Shown here: positions 24,590 through 35,944 of the stretch, one piece after another
Layout of the letters: each line of letters opens with the position of its first letter
Position numbering within the stretch: the first letter of the stretch is position 1
Source of the DNA: Bidens hawaiensis
Taxonomy: Eukaryota; Streptophyta; Magnoliopsida; Asterales; Asteraceae
Direction: 5' to 3'
DNA length: 64,000 bases
Assembly (NCBI GenBank): GCA_021521415.1
Contig: JAIQDT010002996.1
Span: 1-64,000 of the forward strand
Made by a program: the position numbers and the translations under genes
Notes under the pieces: generated by a model
The model's database searches: none
Seen by the model: only the letters and a program-made list of their open reading frames with translations
Told to the model about the DNA's origin: nothing

Positions 24590-25625
24590 CTTTAGAAGGC
24601 GGGGCAAAGTTGCAACGTCCCCTATGATACCTCCTACAAGTCTTGCATTGTGTAGTGTTTGAATTGAATCGGCTTTGGTTCACGCCCTTGCTTTTGAATC
24701 GGTTATTTCCTCCACTTGTCCTTCCTTGAGTTGTTGGCGTCGTAACCTTCTTGTTTTCTTCTTTGTTACGAACCATGCCGCTCATTAAATAACCGGCCAA
24801 CTCCATTGCAGAGTCAGCGGTTTGTGGTAGGTGAGACCTTACCATGTCGTGGATTTCCCGCGGAAGTCCTCAAATATATCTCGTGACTTTGTTGGACTCG
24901 GGGTTAACCAGCTGGGGCACTAGGCGACAATACTCATGGAATTTAGTATTGTATTCGCGGAGGTTTGTCCCAATGACCTTGAGATTCAAAAATTTCGTTT
25001 GAATCTCGTCGGTTTCGTGCATGGGACAGAACTTAGCCATCAACAAGGCTTTAAAATCTTCCCAACTCATACCATACATTACATCTCTTCCTTTGCTCAT
25101 TAAAAGAGCATTCCACCACTCCAACACTTCACCTTTGAACATTAAAGCAGAGTATTGGATTTTCTCCACTTCGGAATATTTACTTGTGACAACGATTGTT
25201 TCTATCTCTTCTAGCCACCTCACACTTGAAATGGCTCCCTTGTCACCATGGAACTCTTTTGGTCCATAGTATTTAAAGTCTATAAAAGAACAACCACTTA
25301 TCTTGAGTTTCTTAAACTCACGTCTAACATCACCATTGGCATTAGACTCATGTACACTCTCTTCAACATGAGATGGGTTCGGACGGGATTTTTCGGATTT
25401 ATGAGAGGGATGAACAGACGGATTAGCAGATCGAGAATTTCTAGTTTGCCTAGAATGAGTCCTATTTAAAGATTCTTCTATAACAACATCTTTTATCATC
25501 TTTTGTATTTTGTTCATATATTTTTCGGGAATATCTTCCTCTCTCTCATTTTCGGGGCCTTTCCCCTTAGATTTTATCTCTCTCTCTCTTTACGAGCATT
25601 CGTTATTATTGCTTTGTTCAGACAT
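24590..25625 (-). pseudogene. Outer element gag (5' part), with stops and cut by the inner element
   Basis: The likely start is the ATG at 25625 (MSEQSNNNECS), but a TAA at 25590-25592 ends it at codon 12. The frame then stays open with the gag domain (SFIDFKYYGPKEFHGDKGA, VRWLEEIE, FKGEVLEWWNALL, FCPMHETDEIQTKFLNLK) until a TGA at 24870-24872 in the motif that reads RYI-x-GLPREI. It resumes in frame to GRCNFAPPSKVC, the first zinc knuckle, where the inner element enters. The remaining knuckle codons continue at 14081. Two in-frame stops plus the insertion make it dead. Confidence 0.88.
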
Positions 25626-25898
25626 TTTCTTTTCAATATGTCTTTTAACTGAAATTTAACAAATTTCTTATATTAAACACAAGTTTATTTATTATACATA
25701 TATATCTCATGGATATATATATTTTACAATACATATATATCGTTTCCACGATATATATTACTGGTCCTGTCATTACATTTAGAACGTTTCTTACGTTCTT
25801 TATTTGTACACATATTATACAATACTAATTTACACATAGAGTCTTCACATTTCACACCACCACTTTCAGTCTTTCAAGAACTTCTTTACTACCTTCGT

Positions 25899-27086
25899 TT
25901 ATTTGTTACATTTACGAATGAGTGTTTCTCCAACTTTCTTCTTTTTCTTCTCTTCCTCGTGCACCTTCTTCCTCCAATCGTCGGTTTCATGTAGAGCGCG
26001 GTCTAGATGTTCTTCGTACGACTGTGGGATTATGTTGGGGTATCCGTACTGGGGAGGTGGGTCGCGGTAACCCAGTGTCAACATTTCGTAATGGTTCCGC
26101 GGTTCAGGATACGGAACATTAGTCTTGTCGGTTGCAAGGTAGAGGTAAGTCTTTGCAGCTTGATTCTGCTCGCGGATCTCATCGTCTTGCTCTTGAATTG
26201 AAGGAACTTCTCCTTGAAATGGTGGAAAGTTTGACGAGGTTCGGATCCTTAAATTCTCCAAGTATTGTACATATGGGTCCACAGAACCAAAGCTTGCATT
26301 GTGGGAAGTGAGTGATCCATTCATTGGGCTTGATATCTCGTTATGATTCTCAGGATGCTCTTCTTCCATATCTTCCTCAGACTCTTCTATAGGGTCCTCC
26401 TCATCTTTGTTGGAATCTTCCTCTTCGTCGGGATCTTCTTCTTCCATGGGTTCCTCTTCTTCTTCTGGTTTATTTTCCTCCATTGGTTGTGTGGATTCAT
26501 TGAATATTGGGATTATTTTAAAAGTCTTAGTTGGCATCATTATTCTCATCTTGGGTCTACGGGATGGTCCTTTTCCATTGTTGTTTGGTTTTGAGCTGAC
26601 TTCATTAAAGGTAGAGCTTCTGGTAAACCATCGGCATGGGTCCGAATGACATTTCATCCAATCGGAGGATGGAGACTTTGGTTCTTCTTTGATAGGTATG
26701 TTAGATAGAAAGGTATATGATGGATGTGGATTTGGCGGTACATAACCAGTTAGGAAATATTGTGGTACCTCCGTGGGTTGATAAGTAGGGATCTCTGATG
26801 GGTGATACGTTGGTACTTCTGACGGTTGATACATTAGCATAGTCGGTGCATGATAGCTCGAGTGCCTTGGTGCATCAACACTTGGCTTCGGTGGACTATC
26901 GGGGATGTCAATCGGGTAGTGTCGACTTCCGGGATAGTATAAGGGCTTGGACAAGTCTCTTTCCACGTCTTGGTCAAAATCTGCCTCGTAGTATCCATCG
27001 CTCATGTTGTCTTCGGGATATGGTTCGGCTATTCTGGCTTCCTTTGCCTTGAGTATAAAGTTTTCGATGTGAGCTTTAAATGACAT
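25899..27086 (-). CDS. Extra ORF of the outer retrotransposon (395 aa), unknown function
   Basis: An uninterrupted 395-codon frame lies in the same orientation as gag-pol, about 140 bp after the primer-binding site and ~270 bp before gag. I recognise no domain. Visible features are a Tyr/Pro-rich N-terminal half, three 8-residue repeats of the form YxPSEVPT (residues ~86-109), a strongly acidic Glu/Asp tract (~202-247) and a lysine-rich C-terminus (EEEKKKKKV, residues ~377-385). No signal peptide, membrane segment or zinc knuckle is evident. Its integrity contrasts with the mutated gag and pol of the same element, although low complexity may have spared it stops by chance. Extra sense or antisense ORFs are known in plant Ty3/gypsy elements; whether this one is expressed is unknown. 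Confidence 0.6.
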   Translation of the reverse strand: MSFKAHIENFILKAKEARIAEPYPEDNMSDGYYEADFDQDVERDLSKPLYYPGSRHYPIDIPDSPPKPSVDAPRHSSYHAPTMLMYQPSEVPTYHPSEIPTYQPTEVPQYFLTGYVPPNPHPSYTFLSNIPIKEEPKSPSSDWMKCHSDPCRWFTRSSTFNEVSSKPNNNGKGPSRRPKMRIMMPTKTFKIIPIFNESTQPMEENKPEEEEEPMEEEDPDEEEDSNKDEEDPIEESEEDMEEEHPENHNEISSPMNGSLTSHNASFGSVDPYVQYLENLRIRTSSNFPPFQGEVPSIQEQDDEIREQNQAAKTYLYLATDKTNVPYPEPRNHYEMLTLGYRDPPPQYGYPNIIPQSYEEHLDRALHETDDWRKKVHEEEKKKKKVGETLIRKCNK

Positions 27087-27226
27087 CTACATTTTATGGG
27101 TGGTTTAAATTGTAGAGGGGGAAAGAAAGGTTACCAGCCTATCTTATTTCTAAACACATAAGCAATTATTTCCTGAACTTGGATCGAAGCTTGGGTATTG
27201 TTTTATGATACCCAATTCGCTAAGAT

Positions 27227-27243
27227 CGATGGCTCTGATACCA
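27227..27243 (-). promoter_or_regulatory. Primer-binding site of the outer retrotransposon, initiator-Met tRNA type
   Basis: On the minus strand TGGTATCAGAGCCATCG lies three bases inside the 5' LTR. It matches the inner element's site except in the last bases. Confidence 0.9.
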
Positions 27244-27246
27244 ACC

Positions 27247-29186
27247 TGTCACGCCCCTATCTAAGGCCTAGGAGTACGACCCATAAGTTGGTATCGTGTT
27301 TGTAAATAAATCAGAGTTTCATTTATTTGCGGAAGACTTATAAAACTTCAAGGATTAAAAGTATAATTTGTATTTACATTCAAAAGACGGGATTATGAAC
27401 ACCCGTTTAAGTTAACAAAAGATTATATGTTTATAAATACAAACCACCATGTTAAGTTTACAAAAGAAATCCGAGCCATCGGATTTATATACAAAGCACT
27501 TCGATATCCCAAGCACTAAACTTGTTCACCTGCAAAATGTAAGAAAATACGTCAGCAACGAATGCTGGTGAACATGCTGACGCAAAAATATTTTCTTTTA
27601 CTTAATTACTCCTCGAGGCTACGCCTGCCTCGGCCCAACGTGGCTTAGGAATAACCAAGTCAAATAACATATTATAAATACGAGCCTCTACGCTAGGTCA
27701 CCTCAGCAAACACCGCAACGTTAGACTTAGTTAAGTACCCGTAAATATACACAACGGTCGTACTCCCTGCAGGAGAGCATCCTACGACCAGGGTGGTGCG
27801 ATCATGCCCATACATCGCATGGTACCACCTATGTAAGGATCCAGACATACGTATACCACAGCCTGAGGGCTAGGTTTATACCCTTATTCATAATGGTTTT
27901 AGGAACACCAAGTTCCTTGTAAACAATTTCTTAAAGCAAGTTGACTCATTTTAAAATAAGTAAAAGTTTGGGGGCGTATTCACCTTGTCTCTTTAGGATT
28001 GGCTTCACTCACCGTCCAAGGGTCTTTCCCTTACTTTATCTCGAACCTATAGTTACGAGTATAAATATTTCTTAGTCGGATACACGATCCGACTTAAGAC
28101 CTTTAGTCTTATATCTCAATCCTCGATTGAACATTTAGTTCAATTTTTATTTACTTAAAAACCTTTAGTTTAAAAGTAATTTTTATACCTTTAGTTTATA
28201 TGAAAACCCGACGTTTCTTCTCTTCCAAGAAACGTAATCTTTTTCTTTTATTATTTAAAAATACTCTTATTCAATAAATAATAATTTCATAACAAAGAAT
28301 ATATACATATATATTTACACACATATACGTATTCAACAACTATTCAATAATCATATTTTCATTCGTTTCTTTGTTATGTTTTCTTTTCTTTTTTTTTATC
28401 GAGGTATCGAGTATATCCTCGACTTAAGGCTTAAGCCTTGAATATAATATTAGATTATATTGAATTTGATATTACGCCTAACCTTAAGTGGCGTAAAGAA
28501 ACTCTAGAGACTCGAGCAGTACTCCAACGCCGCTTTACTTTGCTCGACACCCTAATCGATATACGCCAAATCTTCAATACTCGAGGGCACTTATTACGAG
28601 AACAAACGCCATTCTTGGTTAAATGTGGGTGGAGGGTGGCACGCACTTCGAGGAAACGTTACACAAACAAAGGATCAGGGCACGCTTATCGAGGTATTAT
28701 GGCACGCTTATCGAGGTAAGGCTAGAGAGAGAGTAGTGAGAGGTTAGAGCTGATTTGGTGTGCAGATTTGAAATGCCCATGGTCGCTATTTATAGGCGAT
28801 TTTTGAAACCCCATCGCGGTACGCGATAGGTCCCTGGGCTGACCTATCGCGTACCGCGATATAGGTCAGATGACGCGGCGGGTAGATCTACCACGTGTCG
28901 ACACGTGGCAGGCACAGCTCCATGTGGCGACACGTGGCGGACGTGTTGCCACGTGGTGACACGTGGCGACAACCGGTGCCACCGTGTGCCACATGGCACA
29001 CGTGTCACAAATTGTCAGATGCCCCATCGCGATACGCGATGGGGTTCTCTTCTGACTCATCGCGTAGCGCAATGGGTCAGGAAATCAAATTTTTCATTTT
29101 TATCCCTCCAGTTTGGATTTTGGCAATTTCAGTCCCTAGACTTTGAAAAGTTGACATTTTTGGCCCGAATTTTACGTGACGTTACA
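27247..29186 (-). repeat. 5' LTR of the outer retrotransposon
   Basis: 1940 bp, matching 7891-9785. The length difference is partly explained by an additional CACGTGTCGACACGTGGC-type segment near 28890. Tandem CCACGTGG/CACGTGGCGACA motifs at 28890-28990 are G-box-like, but their meaning here is unknown. Confidence 0.93.
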
Positions 29187-30590
29187 CCACCATTAATCCA
29201 AATAGGAGTTTGCATGATCGTATCAAAACACTTATCCATTTTCTAAAACATCTAAACATGAAAAGTTTTCTTTTTTTTGATAGGTATTATTTAACCGCGG
29301 TCATAACTTTTTAAGATGATACACTAGTAAATGTGTAGGAGACCAAGTAGATATAAACTAATGATTATGTTGAGTTCATGTTAGTTTCTAGATAGTACGC
29401 TAAGCGGATTACCTAAAAACCAATGAGAAAAACATAAAAAGAAATCTACAGACATTTTTCAACTTCATCAATGACAAAAACATAAAAAGAAATCTACCAA
29501 ACAATGAGAAGGTGATTTGCATATGAGATTGGCGTTAAAATAGTCAATTATTTGTATATATTCTTCACCTCTAAACTTCTCTATATCACTTACTTAGATT
29601 AAACCTTGGGTGATGTATATATCCACTTTATCTAAATCAAGCCTTCATTTAAGACTCCATACTTAATTAGATCCTGTCCATATATTAGAAACATAGAAAT
29701 AGGGTTTGAAACAAATGAAAGCTTTCTATTTTGACCAACAACTACTTCCATCACACATAACACTTAACAACGGCCATAAACAAATACACACATGTCATAC
29801 TCTAAATGTACGCTCCTGATTTTATTAAGTGTACTAAAAAAGGTTGCAGAACTTCAAAGGTTTAGTTAAAAACATTAAACATTAAGGAAACAAATAAATT
29901 AATCATCAAAAATCGTTCTCAAATTAAGTTTTAGTAGTTGAACGCTTTTTACAACAAATTCATTTGTTTCTAATAATATTTAATGTTTTTAACTAAAGCT
30001 TTGAAGTTCTGCTATTTTTTTAACACTTAAATCAGGAGCGTACATTTAGAGTATGACATGTGTGTATTTCATCTATGGTCAAGTGAGCTTTGAAAACTAA
30101 GTCACACAAATCATTAAGTGTTGTAGGTGATGTAAATAATCATTAGTTTATATCTACTTATTTACCCCTACACTTATACTAATATGACATCTTAAGAGGT
30201 CTTGTGTTCAACTATCAAGCAATGCTCTACCAAACAAACAAAAGCTCATTTGCATATAAATTTTTATTCCTTAGAAAAGATACTCTTAATTTGCCTCCAA
30301 CTTCTCCTGGGTGATGTATCATATATATGTATCCACCTTATCTAGATCAATGTCTTCATTCAAGGTTCTATGCTGGCCTTAGGCTTCATGAAATAGAAAC
30401 ATAAGAATAGAGTTTAAAATAAATAAACGGTTTCTAATTTTACTAACTACTTCCATAGCACGTAACACTTAACGACGACCATAGGAAATTACACACTTGT
30501 CATACACTTCTTGCACCGACCCGATTTGATTGCCAAAAAAACATTGTACAACTTTTAGGTTTTAGTTAAGGTTGTACAAGCCCCTATATA
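29187..30590. repeat. Right part of the split foldback repeat and related inverted copies
   Basis: 29187-29365 continues the right arm of the foldback element interrupted at 7890. Further in, 29771-29895 and 29961-30080 are inverted copies of each other with a ~65-bp loop. For example, CATACTCTAAATGTACGCTC at 29797 is the reverse complement of GAGCGTACATTTAGAGTATG at 30036. A third related copy in the first orientation lies at 30420-30590. No coding capacity was recognised. Confidence 0.7.
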
Positions 30591-31708
30591 TAATTTTTTA
30601 AGTTTTTGTGAAGGCCGAAACAAATGCACAAGTAGTTTAATCTAATACTAAGGCCAAAATTTGTACCGGATTCCTGCATTAGTAAATTCGGTGTGTCACG
30701 GTTTCATTTTCTAAATAACATTTCATAACTTGATGAGATATATGAAAACACAAGTTAAAAGGATAACCCTATATACCTATACAAACCTTTAAAGATTCAT
30801 TTTGAAAATCTTGAAGTCATCTCCCTTAGATTCATCTAGTCACTTCTAAGTTCTTTCTCCTTGTCCTGTGATTATAATTGTGTGTGGTTATTATTTTAAA
30901 GCTCTTCACTTGTATCTTATTCTTTTGTTGAGATGCCAAGTATTGCATTTATGTGCTTCAAGTTGCATTTGATCCTTTGTTAAAAAGGAAACCATGTGAA
31001 ATACTCATGGATCAACAATGAAATACTAAAGAGTGTGTTGCTACATGTTTACACACCAACTATGATCCAAAACTCGTTAAGATCATCTTGTTAACTTTCT
31101 ATATTATGCTCTCTATGCAACCAATACTATTTTCGGTAGCTATAAGTTGTGAAAGTGTGTAGCCTTTGAACAATGAAACAGATAATTAGTAAGAAGCATA
31201 AGAGTACATATTAAAGCATTCATAAGGATGAGTTGAGAATAAGAACCAAAACGAAATTGAAACTGTTTCAGCCGGTTTAGGTGACGAGTGCATGCATAGT
31301 TTGAACCCTTTCTGAACAAACTAATAAGATAGAAATTAGCATCCATCTTTTAGCAATATATTAATGACAGAATGAAACACATATATGTATGTGTAGAGAT
31401 TTAGTCAGATGTTTGATATCAAACTGAAAACGCATTAAATAATAAATTTAAAGCACCATCAATTTTCATAACAGGTGTCATTAAGGGAAACTAATTAATT
31501 GATTATGAGAGATCATCATGTTGAGTAGGGGTTAAACAACCAATTAAACATAGAAACTGAACAGGCATAGACATACATGTAGTACCCAAAAAAGCATACC
31601 TTATTTCATAATTAACTCCACAATTTTCCTTACACCAAAATAATGTCACCATCAAGTCAAAGGAAGGTCAGTTAAAAGTTGAAAGAATCATATATGTAAT
31701 ATGTCACA
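30591..31708. other. Intergenic DNA, no gene recognised
   Basis: AT-rich, with no exon-like segment that I can support. The minus frame 31140-31346 lacks any recognisable domain. Confidence 0.5.
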
Positions 31709-31924
31709 CAGTGGCGAAGCTTGGACGAGTTTGTCGGGGGGTGGACTCAAAATGTATTAAGAAAAACATAAACAGGGGGGACTGGGCTCAAATTTTGGTC
31801 AGGAAACGGGTAAATTTACACTATGTATACAAATTTTTGGGGCAAAAATGGTCAATTTACACTACACGAAAAAAAAACAAGGGGGGGGGGGGGGACCCCC
31901 GATCCTAATGAAGCTTCGCCCTTG
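31709..31924. mobile_element. 216-bp hAT-type MITE
   Basis: The ends are CAGTGGCGAAGCTTGG and, inverted, CAAGGGCGAAGCTTC. They are flanked by a perfect 8-bp duplication ATGTCACA (31701-31708 and 31925-31932). The interior contains AATTTACACTA motifs shared with the larger relative at 46626-47045 and a long G homopolymer near 31880. Confidence 0.88.
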
Positions 31925-31932
31925 ATGTCACA

Positions 31933-34640
31933 GAAAACCCTAAATCTAAACATAAAGTGGTCAAGGAAGAAAATAACACACAAAGAGTACCTATAAACAC
32001 AACAAATACATGATCTAAATCATGTTATACAAAACCTAAAATATATGAAGGAAGAAAATCATAACACACCTAGAGTACCTAGTGTTAACCACAAAATACA
32101 TGATCAATCTACCAACACTGTAAAAGAAAAATAAGAACTTTACAAGAAAAAAGTAAGAAGATGCACAATACTCATACACACATGATAATACAGTAGATGA
32201 CCATCAACACCCTAGAGGTTGATGGTGATGATAAAAGTTAAAACCAAGTGTTTTAAAGTGAGATGATGGGATCAAGAGTTAAACCTGCAAAGATGGCCAA
32301 AATCAAAGCTTTTTTTTGGTTGTTTTTTTGTTCACATTCTCCGTTTGATGTCGCCGGAGATGTGGTGGAGTTGGTTGTGGTGTTGAAGCTTGAAGATGGT
32401 GAGAAAGACTGAAAGAGAATGAAAAAGAAGTTTAGAGATGCCATATTTTGCCCAAGAAGGGAGTCTGAAGATATATCTGCATGCTTGCCTTTTAAAGAAT
32501 ATGATTAGGACTCAAACCTAGAAATTACCAGTTTACCCCTCAGGCTATTGATCTTTTACTTTTTTTAAAGACAAAAAGGCATATCCTTCACTACGTGAAG
32601 TGTGAACCAACTTAAACGACAGTCTAGAACCTTTTTTTATGACTTTCAACGGTGGAGATTAAAGAATGAGACTTTGAACGGTCAAAGATCAATTGAAAAG
32701 CTAGTTTTCATGTTCTGGAATAATATATTATAAGTTTTCTAGAATTTCATGCATAATTGTATGAATTCCAAATTAGAATTGTTAATAAAGATTGATGATC
32801 ATGAATTAAACTGAAATCTGAAGAATTAATTGAATAAAATATCTATATTGAGAAAAAAAATGTGAATTTGGCCTATCTAAAGCTCAATTGGGCTAATTAA
32901 AATTTTAATCAGTGTAATTAACATGTACGTTCGGATGTGTTTATAGCTTTAGATGAGAAATTTGATTGAAAAGTAAGAATTGGTTGAACTAATGTTACCA
33001 CACATATATAGAGTTTGAGCTCCCCTTCTCCCCGTGTTACGAGGGTTAATTTAAGTTTTTTGCTTTTAATTATTTTGTTATGATTTGTTTTATTTTTTAA
33101 CGTTATTTTGTTTTGATTTAATATGTATGCCTTAGTTTTTTCGCTCACTTTTTTAACGTTTGAGATCTTTCAATTGAGATGTATAGGTTTTCTAGATTTT
33201 TAACCAACGGACATAAATAAACATGAATATGTTGAATTTTTTAAACGAAGAAACATGACCATATATATTTGTCTTTTGAAAAAGAGGTTGTTGATATAGG
33301 TGACGATGGTGGGTGGTAATCGAAAGTTAACTGGTGATGAAGATGATATAACGCGACGAGGAATATGTAAAGAAGATAAATTAAATAAGGGTTTGATGAT
33401 GAAAGTACATAGACGATCCATCTCGCACCCATAATCAGAGTCCAACCCATCAATATCACAGCCTCGAAGAATGTGGTCCTACAAACTCAATGATTGTGTT
33501 CTCGAAGTCACAAAAGCATATGTAGATACCTAATAAAATAGATAAACATTCTAACAAAGTTTGACCTTCAAACTAGACCCGAGAGGTATGGTATTTCTAA
33601 ATTAGATCCATAGATCTAACATAAGCCTATATATGGTTGATATAAGTTAAAGAATCATATTCCTTTACATGAGAATTCAATTCAGAGAAAACTATTGCCA
33701 GGTGAATACGTAACTCTGTTCAAACATGATTCAAAAACCAAACATAAGGCTTGAATCGTTTTCAAAGCATTTAATGCATAGAAGTAATCTATCAATAAAG
33801 GCATTCAGACCATAAGTACACTTAGTTGTGGCTAGTATGTGACTGTGTTTAGTAGTAAAACTGAACGGAAATACTAGTGTCCATTGTGGTTGTACTCTAT
33901 GGTGAAACAATCCTGCTAAATGTATAGATGACACTAGAAGTGACGATTATACGGATTTAGATTCATGCCACGATGAAGTATGTTGTGCCGGTTAATGTTA
34001 TTCACCGGCTTTTCACTAACGTAAGTTTTTCAAAATGATTTCAAGTGATGAGTAGCAGATATTAGTGATGATAGAGTATCAAGTAGATTGCTCATTGGAA
34101 GGATAAAAGAATTCATTGCCACATTTTGTTAAGAATCTAAAACAATGTTTTGGTAACAACAAGGGATTTAAGTCCCTGATATATAAAATAGTATGTTATT
34201 CAAACAAACTTCCAATATAACAAAATAAACTCATATGTATTTACAAAACCGTTACCAACTACGATTACTCTCCTAGGGTCCTAAGGCCGGGTGTTAGAGC
34301 CACAGTTTTAGCGGATTAGAAATCTGAAAAATATATGGGTTTTAACCGAAAATTAAGTTACATATAAGATAAGTATGTGTCTAGTAAATATTTAAGAGAG
34401 AGTAATTAATGCATGTCACTTAATACTCGTGTAAAGCATGTCAAAGAAAGAAAACTCAAATATCAAAGTTCACAATGGACCCTCAAAAGAATACAAGAGG
34501 AAGATTAAAGAAACAGTTAAAAACCAAGAAACAAATTCTATCCCTCCTTCAAATGACAAGCTTGCATGAAAGGAGGAGATGCAACATTGATTGCTAAAGG
34601 AATTGCCTCCTCTTTGTCTTCTTCTTCAACATCTAAAAAA
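31933..34640. other. Intergenic DNA, mostly without recognisable genes
   Basis: AT-rich throughout. One weak exon-like frame is listed separately at 32253-32444. Short frames at 32918-33148, 33200-33459 and 33731-33934 show no domains. Confidence 0.5.
32253..32444 (-). CDS. Weak candidate small ORF or first exon, unrecognised
   Basis: A 63-codon minus frame starts MASLNFFFILFQSF and continues with a Ser/Thr/Asn-rich stretch and LILAIFAG. The N-terminus could be read as a targeting or signal-type segment. A possible GT donor follows FAG at about 32284, and a TTTTAAAG element sits ~50 bp upstream. I know no family match and see no downstream exon, so this may be noise. Confidence 0.18.
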   Translation of the reverse strand: MASLNFFFILFQSFSPSSSFNTTTNSTTSPATSNGECEQKNNQKKALILAIFAGLTLDPIISL

Positions 34641-35054
34641 GTTACGTTAGAGGCCTAAGCCTCCTCTTGTTGGGGAAGTTTCAAATTCAATCCCCGGGCA
34701 CAAAGTTAGTTTAGAATAAACTATGTATTTTAGGAGTAGTATAGTTTATCGTACCAAAGTAAAATAAATAAAGCTATACAACATATACAAGACTATAGAA
34801 ATACGATAAGAATATATGATGTGACATACACACGCATCTTACTTATATACGTATACAAATCCACATTGTTTTCTAATATTTTTTAGGCCTAGATATGGTT
34901 TTGGAGTCGAGGTTTACCTGGAACAACCTTTCTATCCTTCTAGGATAGTTGGATGGTTTGCATACAATCTACCCTTCTAAATCCTACCTATCATTATGCT
35001 ATTGGTGAGATTTTATAGGGTATGTTTGGTATATGCAACTTGTTATAAAAGATA

Positions 35055-35588
35055 GGAAAAATGGATTTTAATAATCCCTATTAAATGGTATTGGCGGTTA
35101 ATAATCCTTATTCGTTTTATCGCCACTGACGGTCCCAAATTCAAAAAAGTTGACCCCCAATGGTCCCCCGTTAAAAATGACTTAACGGCGTTATAGTTTT
35201 TTCTGAATTTCAAACCAATGTTTTAGGGCTTTTAATCGTTAGAAGGATACAAGTTGATTGGTGTAAAACTTAGTTTGAAATAGTGCTTCAAAATGACGAA
35301 GCAATGCTTCAATTCGGGTGTTCGAACTTACAATTAACCAAAATCGAGTCGTTTTGATTATTGTTTCGAGCTACGTTTTACACCAATCAACTTGTATCCT
35401 CCTAATGATCAAAAGCCCTAAACATTGGTTTGAAATTCAGAAAAAACTATAACACCGTTAAGTCATTTTTAACGGGGGACCATTAGGGGCCAACTTTTTT
35501 GAATTTGGGACCGCCAGTGGCGATAAAACGAATAGGGATTATTATCGGCCAATACCATTTAATAGGGATTATTAAAATCCAATATTCC
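35055..35588. mobile_element. Mutator-like foldback MITE, 534 bp
   Basis: The element is almost entirely two inverted arms. The left arm starting GGAAAAATGGATTTTAATAA matches the reverse complement of the right end, GGAATATTGGATTTTAATAA, and similarity continues for more than 200 bp through GTTTTATCGCCACTG and ACAAGTTGATTGGTGTAAAA. It is flanked by a perfect 9-bp target duplication TAAAAGATA (35046-35054 and 35589-35597), the size typical of Mutator-like elements. It sits ~350 bp upstream of the BAH gene start and has no transposase. Confidence 0.9.
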
Positions 35589-35944
35589 TAAAAGATAATA
35601 CTTTATAAAATAAAATGTGACCAGAGATAATATTTTTCCCATTTATAACATGTGATAGTGAGAATATATATGTTACATTTATGAAACATGTGATATACTA
35701 TTTGCATATAACATATGATGACTATTGTATTTAAAATGTAAAGACAGAGAGATGCATATCATAGGTGAAAACATTAATACTATATAAATTCGACTCTCTA
35801 TAATTTTTTAAGAAAGTAAAAGATAATAAGTTCAAAAGGTTGTGTATTCAAGAGAAATTGGACAAAATTTTGATCAAGGTATGTGAGTTTTTGTCTATAA
35901 AAATAGTTGATTTATATATACTAACTTTCTAAAATTTTTAGCAA

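Larger units (their letters stand above)
7891..29186 (-). mobile_element. Outer Ty3/gypsy LTR retrotransposon (minus strand), interrupted by two insertions
   Basis: Two ~1.9-kb LTRs with TG...CA ends (on the plus strand TGTCACGCCCC...GTTACA) bracket minus-strand genes in the order PBS, extra ORF, gag, protease, RT, RNase H, integrase, PPT. That order (protease-RT-RNaseH-integrase) defines Ty3/gypsy. The flanks read CCACT (7886-7890) and CCACC (29187-29191), a 5-bp target duplication with one change. Without the nested element (14087-24585) and the Harbinger-like element (9911-10659) the retroelement would be about 10 kb. The integrase tail suggests a chromovirus such as Tekay/Del, which is inference. 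Its gag-pol is dead. Confidence 0.93.

Noticed and set aside
26343..26649. Plus-strand Ser/Phe-rich ORFs opposite the extra ORF
   Set aside because: They are the antisense shadow of the GAA/GAG-rich acidic tract of the minus-strand ORF at 25899-27086.
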